DNA of 64,000 nt from Kitasatospora sp. NBC_00315 (GTDB lineage: Bacteria; Actinomycetota; Actinomycetes; Streptomycetales; Streptomycetaceae). The stretch spans positions 7,378,001 to 7,442,000 of the forward strand of contig NZ_CP108025.1 of assembly GCF_041435095.1 (NCBI RefSeq). The letters run 5' to 3'. A model generated the notes under the pieces. The model was not told the origin of the DNA, did not search any database, and was given only the letters and a program-made list of their open reading frames with translations. A program made the position numbers and the translations under genes. Below are positions 1 through 8,692 of the stretch, piece after piece; positions within the stretch are counted from its first letter, which is position 1; each line of letters starts with the position of its first letter.

Positions 1-1
1 C

Positions 2-3000
2 GTCTTCGACCGCGACACCGTCGAGCAACACGCCGAGCGGCTGCTCTCGCTGCTCCGGCAGATCGCCGACCGGCCCGGGCTCCTGGTCCGTGAACTCGAC
101 CTGTTGACGGTGCGGGAGCGGGGTCTGGTGTTGGGGGAGTGGGTGGCGACGTCGCGGGAGTTGCCGGAGGTGACGGTGGCGGATCTGTTGGCGGAGCGTG
201 CGGTGCTGGTGCCGGGGGCGACGGCGTTGGTGTGCGGTTCGGTTTCGTGGACGTATGCGGAGTTGGATGCGCGGGTGAACCGGTTGGCGCGGTTGTTGGT
301 GTCGCGGGGTGCGGGGCCGGAGCGGGTGGTGGCGTTGGGGTTGCCGCGTTCGTTGGAGATGGTGGCGGCGTTGTTCGCGGTGTTGCGGACGGGTGCGGCG
401 TATCTGCCGTTGGAGTTGGACCACCCGGTGGAGCGGTTGGCGTTCATGGTGGCGGAGACCGGGCCGGTCTGCCTGGTCACCGACTCGACCGCGCTCGCCC
501 GGATGCCCGACGTCGCCGGCGTGCTGCTGCTCGACTCGCCGGAGGTCCGCGCCGAGCTGGCGGAGCTCTCCGCTGAGGCGTTCAGGGTGCCGGTGGATCT
601 GGACTCGCCGGCGTATGTGATCTTCACGTCGGGTTCGACGGGTCGGCCGAAGGGTGTGGTGACGCCGTATCGGGGGCTGACGAACATGCAGTTGAACCAC
701 CGGGAGGCGATCTTCGATCCGGTGGTGGAGTCGGCGGGTGGTCGTCGGCTGCGGATCGCGCACACGGTGTCGTTCTCCTTCGACATGTCGTGGGAGGAGT
801 TGCTCTGGCTGGTCGAGGGTCACGAGGTGCACGTCCTCGACGAGGCGCTGCGCCGGGATGCCCAGGGCCTGGTGGGTTACTGCGCCGAGTACCGGATCGA
901 TGTCGTGAACGTCACGCCGTCCTATGCGCAGGCTCTGGTGGAGTGCGGTCTGTTGGAGGAGGGGCGGCATCGTCCGGTGCTGGTGCTGTTGGGGGGTGAG
1001 GCGGTGGCGGAGTCGTTGTGGTCGCGGTTGCGGGAGGCGCCGGGGGTGTTGGGTTACAACCTGTACGGGCCGACGGAGTACACGATCAACACGCTTGGTG
1101 GTGGGACGTCGGATTCGGTGACGGCGACGGTGGGGCGGCCGATCCGGAACACGCGGGCGTATGTGTTGGACGGGTCGTTGCGTCCGGTGCCGGTGGGTGT
1201 GTCGGGTGAGTTGTACGTGTCGGGTGTGGGGTTGGCGCGGGGGTATCTGCGTCGTGCGGGGTTGACGGCGGAGCGGTTCGTGGCGGATCCGTTCGGTGTG
1301 CCGGGTGGGCGGATGTATCGCACGGGTGATGTGGTGCGGTGGCGTCGGGAGGGTCTGTTGGACTTTCTGGGGCGGGTGGACGATCAGGTGAAGATCCGGG
1401 GTTACCGGGTGGAGCCGGGGGAGGTCGAGGATGCGATCGCGGCGCATCCGGGGGTCGCGCAGGCGGCGGTGGTGGTCCGGGAGGACACCCCCGGCGTGAA
1501 GCGCCTCGCCGCCTACCTCGTCCCGGTCATGACCGGCCCGGAGAGCGCCGTCCCGGACGTCGCCGCCCTGCGCAACGACCTCGCGCAGCGCCTGCCGGAG
1601 TACATGGTCCCGTCCGCGTTCGTCGTCCTCGACGCGCTGCCGCTGACCGTCAACGGCAAGCTCGACCGCAGGGCCCTGCCCGCACCCGAGAGCGCGGGCA
1701 CCGGCCGCGCCCCGAGGGACGCCCGGGAGGAGATCCTCTGCGGCCTCTTCGCTGAGGTGCTCGGCCTGGGCTCGGTCGGCCCCGAGGAGCACTTCTTCGA
1801 CCTCGGCGGCCACTCGCTGCTCGCCACCCGCCTGGTAGGCCGCATCCGGACGGTGCTCGCCGGCACGCTGACGGTCCGCGACCTCTTCGAGGCGCCCACG
1901 CCGGCCGGGCTCGCCCACCGGATCACCGAGGGCGGGCGGCCGCGCACCGCGCCGACCCGCCGGACCAGGCCCGCCGAGCTGCCGCTCTCGCACGCCCAGC
2001 GCCGGATGTGGTTCCTGCAGAACCTGGACGGCTCCGGGGCCACCTACAACGTGCCGCTGGTCGTCCGGGTCACCGGCCCGCTCGACCGGGACGCCCTGGC
2101 CGGCGCCGTCCACGCGGTGACCGAGCGCCACGAGAGCCTGCGGACGGTCTTCACCGAGCGCGCCGGCGACGTGTTCCAGCAGGTGCGTGAGCCGGCCGCC
2201 GCCGTGCACATCGTCCCCTCCTCGCAGGAGCGCCTGGCGGCGGACGTGGAGGCCGCCGTCCGGTACGGCTTCGACCTCGCCACCGAGCTGCCGCTGCGGG
2301 TCACCCTGCTGGAGATCGCCCCGGACGACCACGCCCTCGTCCTGCTGTTCCACCACATCGCCGGGGACGAGTGGTCGATGCTGCCCTTCGTCGAGGACCT
2401 CACCACCGCCTACACCGCGCTCGGCGACGGCCGGACACCCGGCTGGGCGCCGCTGCCCGTCCAGTACGCCGACTACACCCTCTGGCAGCAGGAGCTGCTG
2501 GCCGGCGCCGACGACCCGGACAGCCTGCACGGCCGTCAGGTCGGCTACTGGCGGGAGGCCCTCGCCGGGATTCCCGAGGAGTTGGCGCTGCCCACCGACC
2601 AGCCGCGCCGCCCGCTGGCCGGGTACCGGGGCGACACCGTGCACGCCCAGGTGCCGCCGGCCGTCTACCGGGGCCTGCGTGAGGCGGCCCGGGCGGCCGG
2701 CGCCACCACCTTCATGGTGCTCCAGGCGGCCGTCGCCACCCTGCTGCACCGCCTCGGCGCCGGAACCGACATCCCCCTGGGGGCGCCGGTCGCCGGTCGC
2801 TCCGACGCCGCGCTGGACGCACTGGTCGGCTTCTTCGTCAACACCCTCGTCCTGCGCAACGACCTCTCCGGCGATCCGACCTTCGCCGAACTGCTGGCCC
2901 GTACCCGGGACACCGACCTGGCCGCCTTCGCCCACCAGGATCTGCCCTTCGACCGCCTGGTGGAGGCCGTCAACCCGCCGCGCGTGCCCGGCCGCCACCC

Positions 3001-6000
3001 GCTGTTCCAGGTGATGCTCGGCTACCGGCAGAGCGACGGACAGGCCGGCCGGCTGCTCGGACTGGAGAGCCGGATCGTGCCGTTCGAGCTGGGCGCGGCC
3101 AAGTTCGAACTCGACTTCAACTTCGAGGAGACCCCGAGTGCGGAGGAGATCGACATCGCCTTCGAGTACGCCACCGACCTCTACGACCGCGGCACCGCCG
3201 AGGCCCTGGTCGAGCGGCTGCTCGCCGTCCTGGAGCAGGTCGCCGCCGACCCGCGGCGCCGGATCGGCGCCCTGGACGTGTTGACGGTGCGGGAGCGGGG
3301 TCTGGTGTTGGGGGAGTGGGTGGCGACGTCGCGGGAGTTGCCGGAGGTGACGGTGGCGGATCTGTTGGCGGAGCGTGCGGTGCTGGTGCCGGGGGCGACG
3401 GCGTTGGTGTGCGGTTCGGTTTCGTGGACGTATGCGGAGTTGGATGCGCGGGTGAACCGGTTGGCGCGGTTGTTGGTGTCGCGGGGTGCGGGGCCGGAGC
3501 GGGTGGTGGCGTTGGGGTTGCCGCGTTCGTTGGAGATGGTGGCGGCGTTGTTCGCGGTGTTGCGGACGGGTGCGGCGTATCTGCCGTTGGAGTTGGACCA
3601 CCCGGTGGAGCGGTTGGCGTTCATGGTGGCGGAGACCGGGCCGGTCTGCCTGGTCACCGACTCGACCGCGCTCGCCCGGATGCCCGACGTCGCCGGCGTG
3701 CTGCTGCTCGACTCGCCGGAGGTCCGCGCCGAGCTGGCGGAGCTCTCCGCTGAGGCGTTCAGGGTGCCGGTGGATCTGGACTCGCCGGCGTATGTGATCT
3801 TCACGTCGGGTTCGACGGGTCGGCCGAAGGGTGTGGTGACGCCGTATCGGGGGCTGACGAACATGCAGTTGAACCACCGGGAGGCGATCTTCGATCCGGT
3901 GGTGGAGTCGGCGGGTGGTCGTCGGCTGCGGATCGCGCACACGGTGTCGTTCTCCTTCGACATGTCGTGGGAGGAGTTGCTCTGGCTGGTCGAGGGTCAC
4001 GAGGTGCACGTCCTCGACGAGGCGCTGCGCCGGGATGCCCAGGGCCTGGTGGGTTACTGCGCCGAGTACCGGATCGATGTCGTGAACGTCACGCCGTCCT
4101 ATGCGCAGGCTCTGGTGGAGTGCGGTCTGTTGGAGGAGGGGCGGCATCGTCCGGTGCTGGTGCTGTTGGGGGGTGAGGCGGTGGCGGAGTCGTTGTGGTC
4201 GCGGTTGCGGGAGGCGCCGGGGGTGTTGGGTTACAACCTGTACGGGCCGACGGAGTACACGATCAACACGCTTGGTGGTGGGACGTCGGATTCGGTGACG
4301 GCGACGGTGGGGCGGCCGATCCGGAACACGCGGGCGTATGTGTTGGACGGGTCGTTGCGTCCGGTGCCGGTGGGTGTGTCGGGTGAGTTGTACGTGTCGG
4401 GTGTGGGGTTGGCGCGGGGGTATCTGCGTCGTGCGGGGTTGACGGCGGAGCGGTTCGTGGCGGATCCGTTCGGTGTGCCGGGTGGGCGGATGTATCGCAC
4501 GGGTGATGTGGTGCGGTGGCGTCGGGAGGGTCTGTTGGACTTTCTGGGGCGGGTGGACGATCAGGTGAAGATCCGGGGTTACCGGGTGGAGCCGGGGGAG
4601 GTCGAGGATGCGATCGCGGCGCATCCGGGGGTCGCGCAGGCGGCGGTGGTGGTCCGGGAGGACACCCCCGGCGTGAAGCGCCTCGCCGCCTACCTCGTCC
4701 CGGTCATGACCGGCCCGGAGAGCGCCGTCCCGGACGTCGCCGCCCTGCGCAACGACCTCGCGCAGCGCCTGCCGGAGTACATGGTCCCGTCCGCGTTCGT
4801 CGTCCTCGACGCGCTGCCGCTGACCGTCAACGGCAAGCTCGACCGCAGGGCCCTGCCCGCACCCGAGAGCGCGGGCACCGGCCGCGCCCCGAGGGACGCC
4901 CGGGAGGAGATCCTCTGCGGCCTCTTCGCTGAGGTGCTCGGCCTGGGCTCGGTCGGCCCCGAGGAGCACTTCTTCGACCTCGGCGGCCACTCGCTGCTCG
5001 CCACCCGCCTGGTAGGCCGCATCCGGACGGTGCTCGCCGGCACGCTGACGGTCCGCGACCTCTTCGAGGCGCCCACGCCGGCCGGGCTCGCCCACCGGAT
5101 CACCGAGGGCGGGCGGCCGCGCACCGCGCCGACCCGCCGGACCAGGCCCGCCGAGCTGCCGCTCTCGCACGCCCAGCGCCGGATGTGGTTCCTGCAGAAC
5201 CTGGACGGCTCCGGGGCCACCTACAACGTGCCGCTGGTCGTCCGGGTCACCGGCCCGCTCGACCGGGACGCCCTGGCCGGCGCCGTCCACGCGGTGACCG
5301 AGCGCCACGAGAGCCTGCGGACGGTCTTCACCGAGCGCGCCGGCGACGTGTTCCAGCAGGTGCGTGAGCCGGCCGCCGCCGTGCACATCGTCCCCTCCTC
5401 GCAGGAGCGCCTGGCGGCGGACGTGGAGGCCGCCGTCCGGTACGGCTTCGACCTCGCCACCGAGCTGCCGCTGCGGGTCACCCTGCTGGAGATCGCCCCG
5501 GACGACCACGCCCTCGTCCTGCTGTTCCACCACATCGCCGGGGACGAGTGGTCGATGCTGCCCTTCGTCGAGGACCTCACCACCGCCTACACCGCGCTCG
5601 GCGACGGCCGGACACCCGGCTGGGCGCCGCTGCCCGTCCAGTACGCCGACTACACCCTCTGGCAGCAGGAGCTGCTGGCCGGCGCCGACGACCCGGACAG
5701 CCTGCACGGCCGTCAGGTCGGCTACTGGCGGGAGGCCCTCGCCGGGATTCCCGAGGAGTTGGCGCTGCCCACCGACCAGCCGCGCCGCCCGCTGGCCGGG
5801 TACCGGGGCGACACCGTGCACGCCCAGGTGCCGCCGGCCGTCTACCGGGGCCTGCGTGAGGCGGCCCGGGCGGCCGGCGCCACCACCTTCATGGTGCTCC
5901 AGGCGGCCGTCGCCACCCTGCTGCACCGCCTCGGCGCCGGAACCGACATCCCCCTGGGGGCGCCGGTCGCCGGTCGCTCCGACGCCGCGCTGGACGCACT

Positions 6001-8347
6001 GGTCGGCTTCTTCGTCAACACCCTCGTCCTGCGCAACGACCTCTCCGGCGATCCGACCTTCGCCGAACTGCTGGCCCGTACCCGGGACACCGACCTGGCC
6101 GCCTTCGCCCACCAGGATCTGCCCTTCGACCGCCTGGTGGAGGCCGTCAACCCGCCGCGCGTGCCCGGCCGCCACCCGCTGTTCCAGGTGATGCTCGGCT
6201 ACCGGCAGAGCGACGGACAGGCCGGCCGGCTGCTCGGACTGGAGAGCCGGATCGTGCCGTTCGAGCTGGGCGCGGCCAAGTTCGAACTCGACTTCAACTT
6301 CGAGGAGACCCCGAGTGCGGAGGAGATCGACATCGCCTTCGAGTACGCCACCGACCTCTACGACCGCGGCACCGCCGAGGCCCTGGTCGAGCGGCTGCTC
6401 GCCGTCCTGGAGCAGGTCGCCGCCGACCCGCGGCGCCGGATCGGCGCCCTGGACGTGTTGACGGTGCGGGAGCGGGGTCTGGTGTTGGGGGAGTGGGTGG
6501 CGACGTCGCGGGAGTTGCCGGAGGTGACGGTGGCGGATCTGTTGGCGGAGCGTGCGGTGCTGGTGCCGGGGGCGACGGCGTTGGTGTGCGGTTCGGTTTC
6601 GTGGACGTATGCGGAGTTGGATGCGCGGGTGAACCGGTTGGCGCGGTTGTTGGTGTCGCGGGGTGCGGGGCCGGAGCGGGTGGTGGCGTTGGGGTTGCCG
6701 CGTTCGTTGGAGATGGTGGCGGCGTTGTTCGCGGTGTTGCGGACGGGTGCGGCGTATCTGCCGTTGGAGTTGGACCACCCGGTGGAGCGGTTGGCGTTCA
6801 TGGTGGCGGAGACCGGGCCGGTCTGCCTGGTCACCGACTCGACCGCGGTCGCCCGGATGCCCGACGTCGCCGGCGTGCTGCTGCTCGACTCGCCGGAGGT
6901 CCGCGGCGAGCTGGCGGAGCTCTCCGCTGAGGCGTTCAGGGTGCCGGTGGATCTGGACTCGCCGGCGTATGTGATCTTCACGTCGGGTTCGACGGGTCGG
7001 CCGAAGGGTGTGGTGACGCCGTATCGGGGGCTGACGAACATGCAGTTGAACCACCGGGAGGCGATCTTCGATCCGGTGGTGGAGTCGGCGGGTGGTCGTC
7101 GGCTGCGGATCGCGCACACGGTGTCGTTCTCCTTCGACATGTCGTGGGAGGAGTTGCTCTGGCTGGTCGAGGGTCACGAGGTGCACGTCCTCGACGAGGC
7201 GCTGCGCCGGGATGCCCAGGGCCTGGTGGATTACTGCGCCGAGTACCGGATCGATGTCGTGAACGTCACGCCGTCCTATGCGCAGGCTCTGGTGGAGTGG
7301 GGTCTGTTGGAGGAGGGGCGGCATCGTCCGGTGCTGGTGCTGTTGGGGGGTGAGGCGGTGGCGGAGTCGTTGTGGTCGCGGTTGCGGGAGGCGCCGGGGG
7401 TGTTGGGTTACAACCTGTACGGGCCGACGGAGTACACGATCAACACGCTTGGTGGTGGGACGTCGGATTCGGTGACGGCGACGGTGGGGCGGCCGATCCG
7501 GAACACGCGGGCGTATGTGTTGGACGGGTCGTTGCGTCCGGTGCCGGTGGGTGTGTCGGGTGAGTTGTATGTGTCGGGTGTGGGGTTGGCGCGGGGGTAT
7601 CTGGGTCGTGCGGGGTTGACGGCGGAGCGGTTCGTGGCGGATCCGTTCGGTGTGCCGGGTGGGCGGATGTATCGCACGGGTGATGTGGTGCGGTGGCGTC
7701 GGGAGGGTCTGTTGGACTTTCTGGGGCGGGTGGACGATCAGGTGAAGATCCGGGGTTACCGGGTGGAGCCGGGGGAGGTCGAGGATGCGATCGCGGCGCA
7801 TCCGGGGGTCGCGCAGGCGGCGGTGGTGGTCCGGGAGGACACCCCCGGCGTGAAGCGCCTCGCCGCCTACCTCGTCCCGGGTGAGGGTACCCTTATCGAG
7901 ACCCCCGCAGTTCGTCGTATGCTGGCCGGGCGCCTGCCGGAGTACATGGTCCCGTCCGCGTTCGTCGTCCTCGACGCGCTGCCGCTGACCGTCAACGGCA
8001 AGCTCGACCGCAAGGCCCTGCCCGCACCCGGCGCAGCCGACTTCTCGGCGGCCGGACCGCTGCGCGAACCCCGGTACGCCGGCGAGAAGGCGGTGCACGC
8101 CGTCTTCACCGAGGTCCTGGGCCTGCCCGGCCTCGGGATCGACGAGAACTTCTTCGACCTCGGCGGCCACTCACTGCTCGCGCTGTCGCTGCTGCAGCGT
8201 CTGCGAGCCGCCTTCGACGGCGAGTTGACCCTCGCCGACCTGCTGGGCCGGCCCACCGTCGCCGCGCTCGCCGAACTCCTGGTCGAGCGGACCGTCGACA
8301 TGGCCCTCGGCCTCCCCGAGGGCACGGCCGCCCCCTGCTCCGACTGA
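2..8347 (+). CDS. Non-ribosomal peptide synthetase, 5' end outside window; (C)-A-T-C-A-T-C-A-T, hydroxyornithine-type modules
   Basis: The reading frame is open from base 2 and begins inside the tail of a condensation domain, so the gene starts left of the window; 2,781 residues are visible. Order: C tail (residues 1-34), A1, T1 (GGHSL, Ser 605), C2, A2, T2 (Ser 1664), C3, A3, T3 (Ser 2724), then stop. Each A domain has SGSTGRPKG, YGPTE, TGD and NGKLDR motifs. The ten specificity positions read DMENLGLINK in all three, the code known for N5-hydroxyornithine and its acyl forms in coelichelin-type synthetases. The C domains carry HHIAGDE in place of HHxxxDG. There is no epimerase, and no thioesterase after T3, so release needs another enzyme or cyclisation of the last residue. 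The neighbouring mbtH, dhb and Fe-siderophore genes support a siderophore synthetase. Confidence 0.95.
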   Translation, partial: VFDRDTVEQHAERLLSLLRQIADRPGLLVRELDLLTVRERGLVLGEWVATSRELPEVTVADLLAERAVLVPGATALVCGSVSWTYAELDARVNRLARLLVSRGAGPERVVALGLPRSLEMVAALFAVLRTGAAYLPLELDHPVERLAFMVAETGPVCLVTDSTALARMPDVAGVLLLDSPEVRAELAELSAEAFRVPVDLDSPAYVIFTSGSTGRPKGVVTPYRGLTNMQLNHREAIFDPVVESAGGRRLRIAHTVSFSFDMSWEELLWLVEGHEVHVLDEALRRDAQGLVGYCAEYRIDVVNVTPSYAQALVECGLLEEGRHRPVLVLLGGEAVAESLWSRLREAPGVLGYNLYGPTEYTINTLGGGTSDSVTATVGRPIRNTRAYVLDGSLRPVPVGVSGELYVSGVGLARGYLRRAGLTAERFVADPFGVPGGRMYRTGDVVRWRREGLLDFLGRVDDQVKIRGYRVEPGEVEDAIAAHPGVAQAAVVVREDTPGVKRLAAYLVPVMTGPESAVPDVAALRNDLAQRLPEYMVPSAFVVLDALPLTVNGKLDRRALPAPESAGTGRAPRDAREEILCGLFAEVLGLGSVGPEEHFFDLGGHSLLATRLVGRIRTVLAGTLTVRDLFEAPTPAGLAHRITEGGRPRTAPTRRTRPAELPLSHAQRRMWFLQNLDGSGATYNVPLVVRVTGPLDRDALAGAVHAVTERHESLRTVFTERAGDVFQQVREPAAAVHIVPSSQERLAADVEAAVRYGFDLATELPLRVTLLEIAPDDHALVLLFHHIAGDEWSMLPFVEDLTTAYTALGDGRTPGWAPLPVQYADYTLWQQELLAGADDPDSLHGRQVGYWREALAGIPEELALPTDQPRRPLAGYRGDTVHAQVPPAVYRGLREAARAAGATTFMVLQAAVATLLHRLGAGTDIPLGAPVAGRSDAALDALVGFFVNTLVLRNDLSGDPTFAELLARTRDTDLAAFAHQDLPFDRLVEAVNPPRVPGRHPLFQVMLGYRQSDGQAGRLLGLESRIVPFELGAAKFELDFNFEETPSAEEIDIAFEYATDLYDRGTAEALVERLLAVLEQVAADPRRRIGALDVLTVRERGLVLGEWVATSRELPEVTVADLLAERAVLVPGATALVCGSVSWTYAELDARVNRLARLLVSRGAGPERVVALGLPRSLEMVAALFAVLRTGAAYLPLELDHPVERLAFMVAETGPVCLVTDSTALARMPDVAGVLLLDSPEVRAELAELSAEAFRVPVDLDSPAYVIFTSGSTGRPKGVVTPYRGLTNMQLNHREAIFDPVVESAGGRRLRIAHTVSFSFDMSWEELLWLVEGHEVHVLDEALRRDAQGLVGYCAEYRIDVVNVTPSYAQALVECGLLEEGRHRPVLVLLGGEAVAESLWSRLREAPGVLGYNLYGPTEYTINTLGGGTSDSVTATVGRPIRNTRAYVLDGSLRPVPVGVSGELYVSGVGLARGYLRRAGLTAERFVADPFGVPGGRMYRTGDVVRWRREGLLDFLGRVDDQVKIRGYRVEPGEVEDAIAAHPGVAQAAVVVREDTPGVKRLAAYLVPVMTGPESAVPDVAALRNDLAQRLPEYMVPSAFVVLDALPLTVNGKLDRRALPAPESAGTGRAPRDAREEILCGLFAEVLGLGSVGPEEHFFDLGGHSLLATRLVGRIRTVLAGTLTVRDLFEAPTPAGLAHRITEGGRPRTAPTRRTRPAELPLSHAQRRMWFLQNLDGSGATYNVPLVVRVTGPLDRDALAGAVHAVTERHESLRTVFTERAGDVFQQVREPAAAVHIVPSSQERLAADVEAAVRYGFDLATELPLRVTLLEIAPDDHALVLLFHHIAGDEWSMLPFVEDLTTAYTALGDGRTPGWAPLPVQYADYTLWQQELLAGADDPDSLHGRQVGYWREALAGIPEELALPTDQPRRPLAGYRGDTVHAQVPPAVYRGLREAARAAGATTFMVLQAAVATLLHRLGAGTDIPLGAPVAGRSDAALDALVGFFVNTLVLRNDLSGDPTFAELLARTRDTDLAAFAHQDLPFDRLVEAVNPPRVPGRHPLFQVMLGYRQSDGQAGRLLGLESRIVPFELGAAKFELDFNFEETPSAEEIDIAFEYATDLYDRGTAEALVERLLAVLEQVAADPRRRIGALDVLTVRERGLVLGEWVATSRELPEVTVADLLAERAVLVPGATALVCGSVSWTYAELDARVNRLARLLVSRGAGPERVVALGLPRSLEMVAALFAVLRTGAAYLPLELDHPVERLAFMVAETGPVCLVTDSTAVARMPDVAGVLLLDSPEVRGELAELSAEAFRVPVDLDSPAYVIFTSGSTGRPKGVVTPYRGLTNMQLNHREAIFDPVVESAGGRRLRIAHTVSFSFDMSWEELLWLVEGHEVHVLDEALRRDAQGLVDYCAEYRIDVVNVTPSYAQALVEWGLLEEGRHRPVLVLLGGEAVAESLWSRLREAPGVLGYNLYGPTEYTINTLGGGTSDSVTATVGRPIRNTRAYVLDGSLRPVPVGVSGELYVSGVGLARGYLGRAGLTAERFVADPFGVPGGRMYRTGDVVRWRREGLLDFLGRVDDQVKIRGYRVEPGEVEDAIAAHPGVAQAAVVVREDTPGVKRLAAYLVPGEGTLIETPAVRRMLAGRLPEYMVPSAFVVLDALPLTVNGKLDRKALPAPGAADFSAAGPLREPRYAGEKAVHAVFTEVLGLPGLGIDENFFDLGGHSLLALSLLQRLRAAFDGELTLADLLGRPTVAALAELLVERTVDMALGLPEGTAAPCSD
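104..6457 (+). repeat. Two tandem, apparently identical 3,177-bp A-T-C module units
   Basis: The segment from 104 to 3280 is followed directly by a second copy from 3281 to 6457. Both encode the same protein sequence, and all reading frames on both strands match, so divergence at DNA level is nil or close to it. Each unit covers one A domain, its carrier domain and the following C domain. This means a very recent duplication, ongoing gene conversion, or an assembly error in a repeat. Confidence 0.95.
6458..7880 (+). repeat. Third, partial copy of the NRPS unit (A3 core)
   Basis: This part of A3 repeats the first 1.4 kb of the tandem unit with only a few substitutions: Leu to Val and Ala to Gly in the hinge before the SGSTG motif, Gly to Asp and Cys to Trp near the binding pocket wall, Arg to Gly before the A7 region. 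Similarity stops abruptly at about 7880. The next 50 bases are unrelated and use atypical codons, and similarity resumes near 7931 at the A10 region. Confidence 0.9.
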
Positions 8348-8388
8348 CCGTCCTTCCCCACATCCGAGCCACCCCGAGGAGTACGACC

Positions 8389-8613
8389 ATGACCGCGACC
8401 AACCCCTTCGAGGACGACGACGCCCGCTACTACGTCCTCGTCAACGCCGAGAACCAGCACTCGCTGTGGCCCGCCTTCGCGGAGATCCCGGCCGGCTGGA
8501 CGGTCACCCACGGCGAGGACTCCCGCCAGGGCTGCACCGCGTACGTCGACGCGACCTGGACGGACATGCGGCCCGCCTCGCTGGTGGCCCGCAGCGAGTC
8601 CGCCGACGCCTGA
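8389..8613 (+). CDS. mbtH: MbtH-like NRPS accessory protein
   Basis: 74 residues with the full MbtH signature: NPFEDDD at the start, a QHSLWP core, PAGW, a Cys followed by YVDATW, and TDMRP near the end. MbtH-like proteins bind NRPS adenylation domains in the cytosol and are often needed for their folding or activity. The gene lies 41 bp after the NRPS stop, with a GAGGA ribosome binding site, so it is probably co-transcribed with the NRPS and serves its three A domains. Length and motifs are normal for the family. Confidence 0.97.
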   Translation: MTATNPFEDDDARYYVLVNAENQHSLWPAFAEIPAGWTVTHGEDSRQGCTAYVDATWTDMRPASLVARSESADA

Positions 8614-8621
8614 CGGAGCGC

Positions 8622-8648
8622 GGGGGGACGGCGGCGCGCCGTCCCCCC
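8622..8648. terminator. GC-rich hairpin after mbtH
   Basis: A ten-base arm GGGGGGACGG pairs perfectly with CCGTCCCCCC across a seven-base loop, nine bases after the mbtH stop codon. There is no U-tract, which is usual for Streptomyces terminators. It may end or attenuate the NRPS-mbtH transcript before the exporter genes. Confidence 0.6.
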
Positions 8649-8692
8649 AGCCCCGGCCCTGACCGCTGCGACCGGACGGACCACCGATCCAC

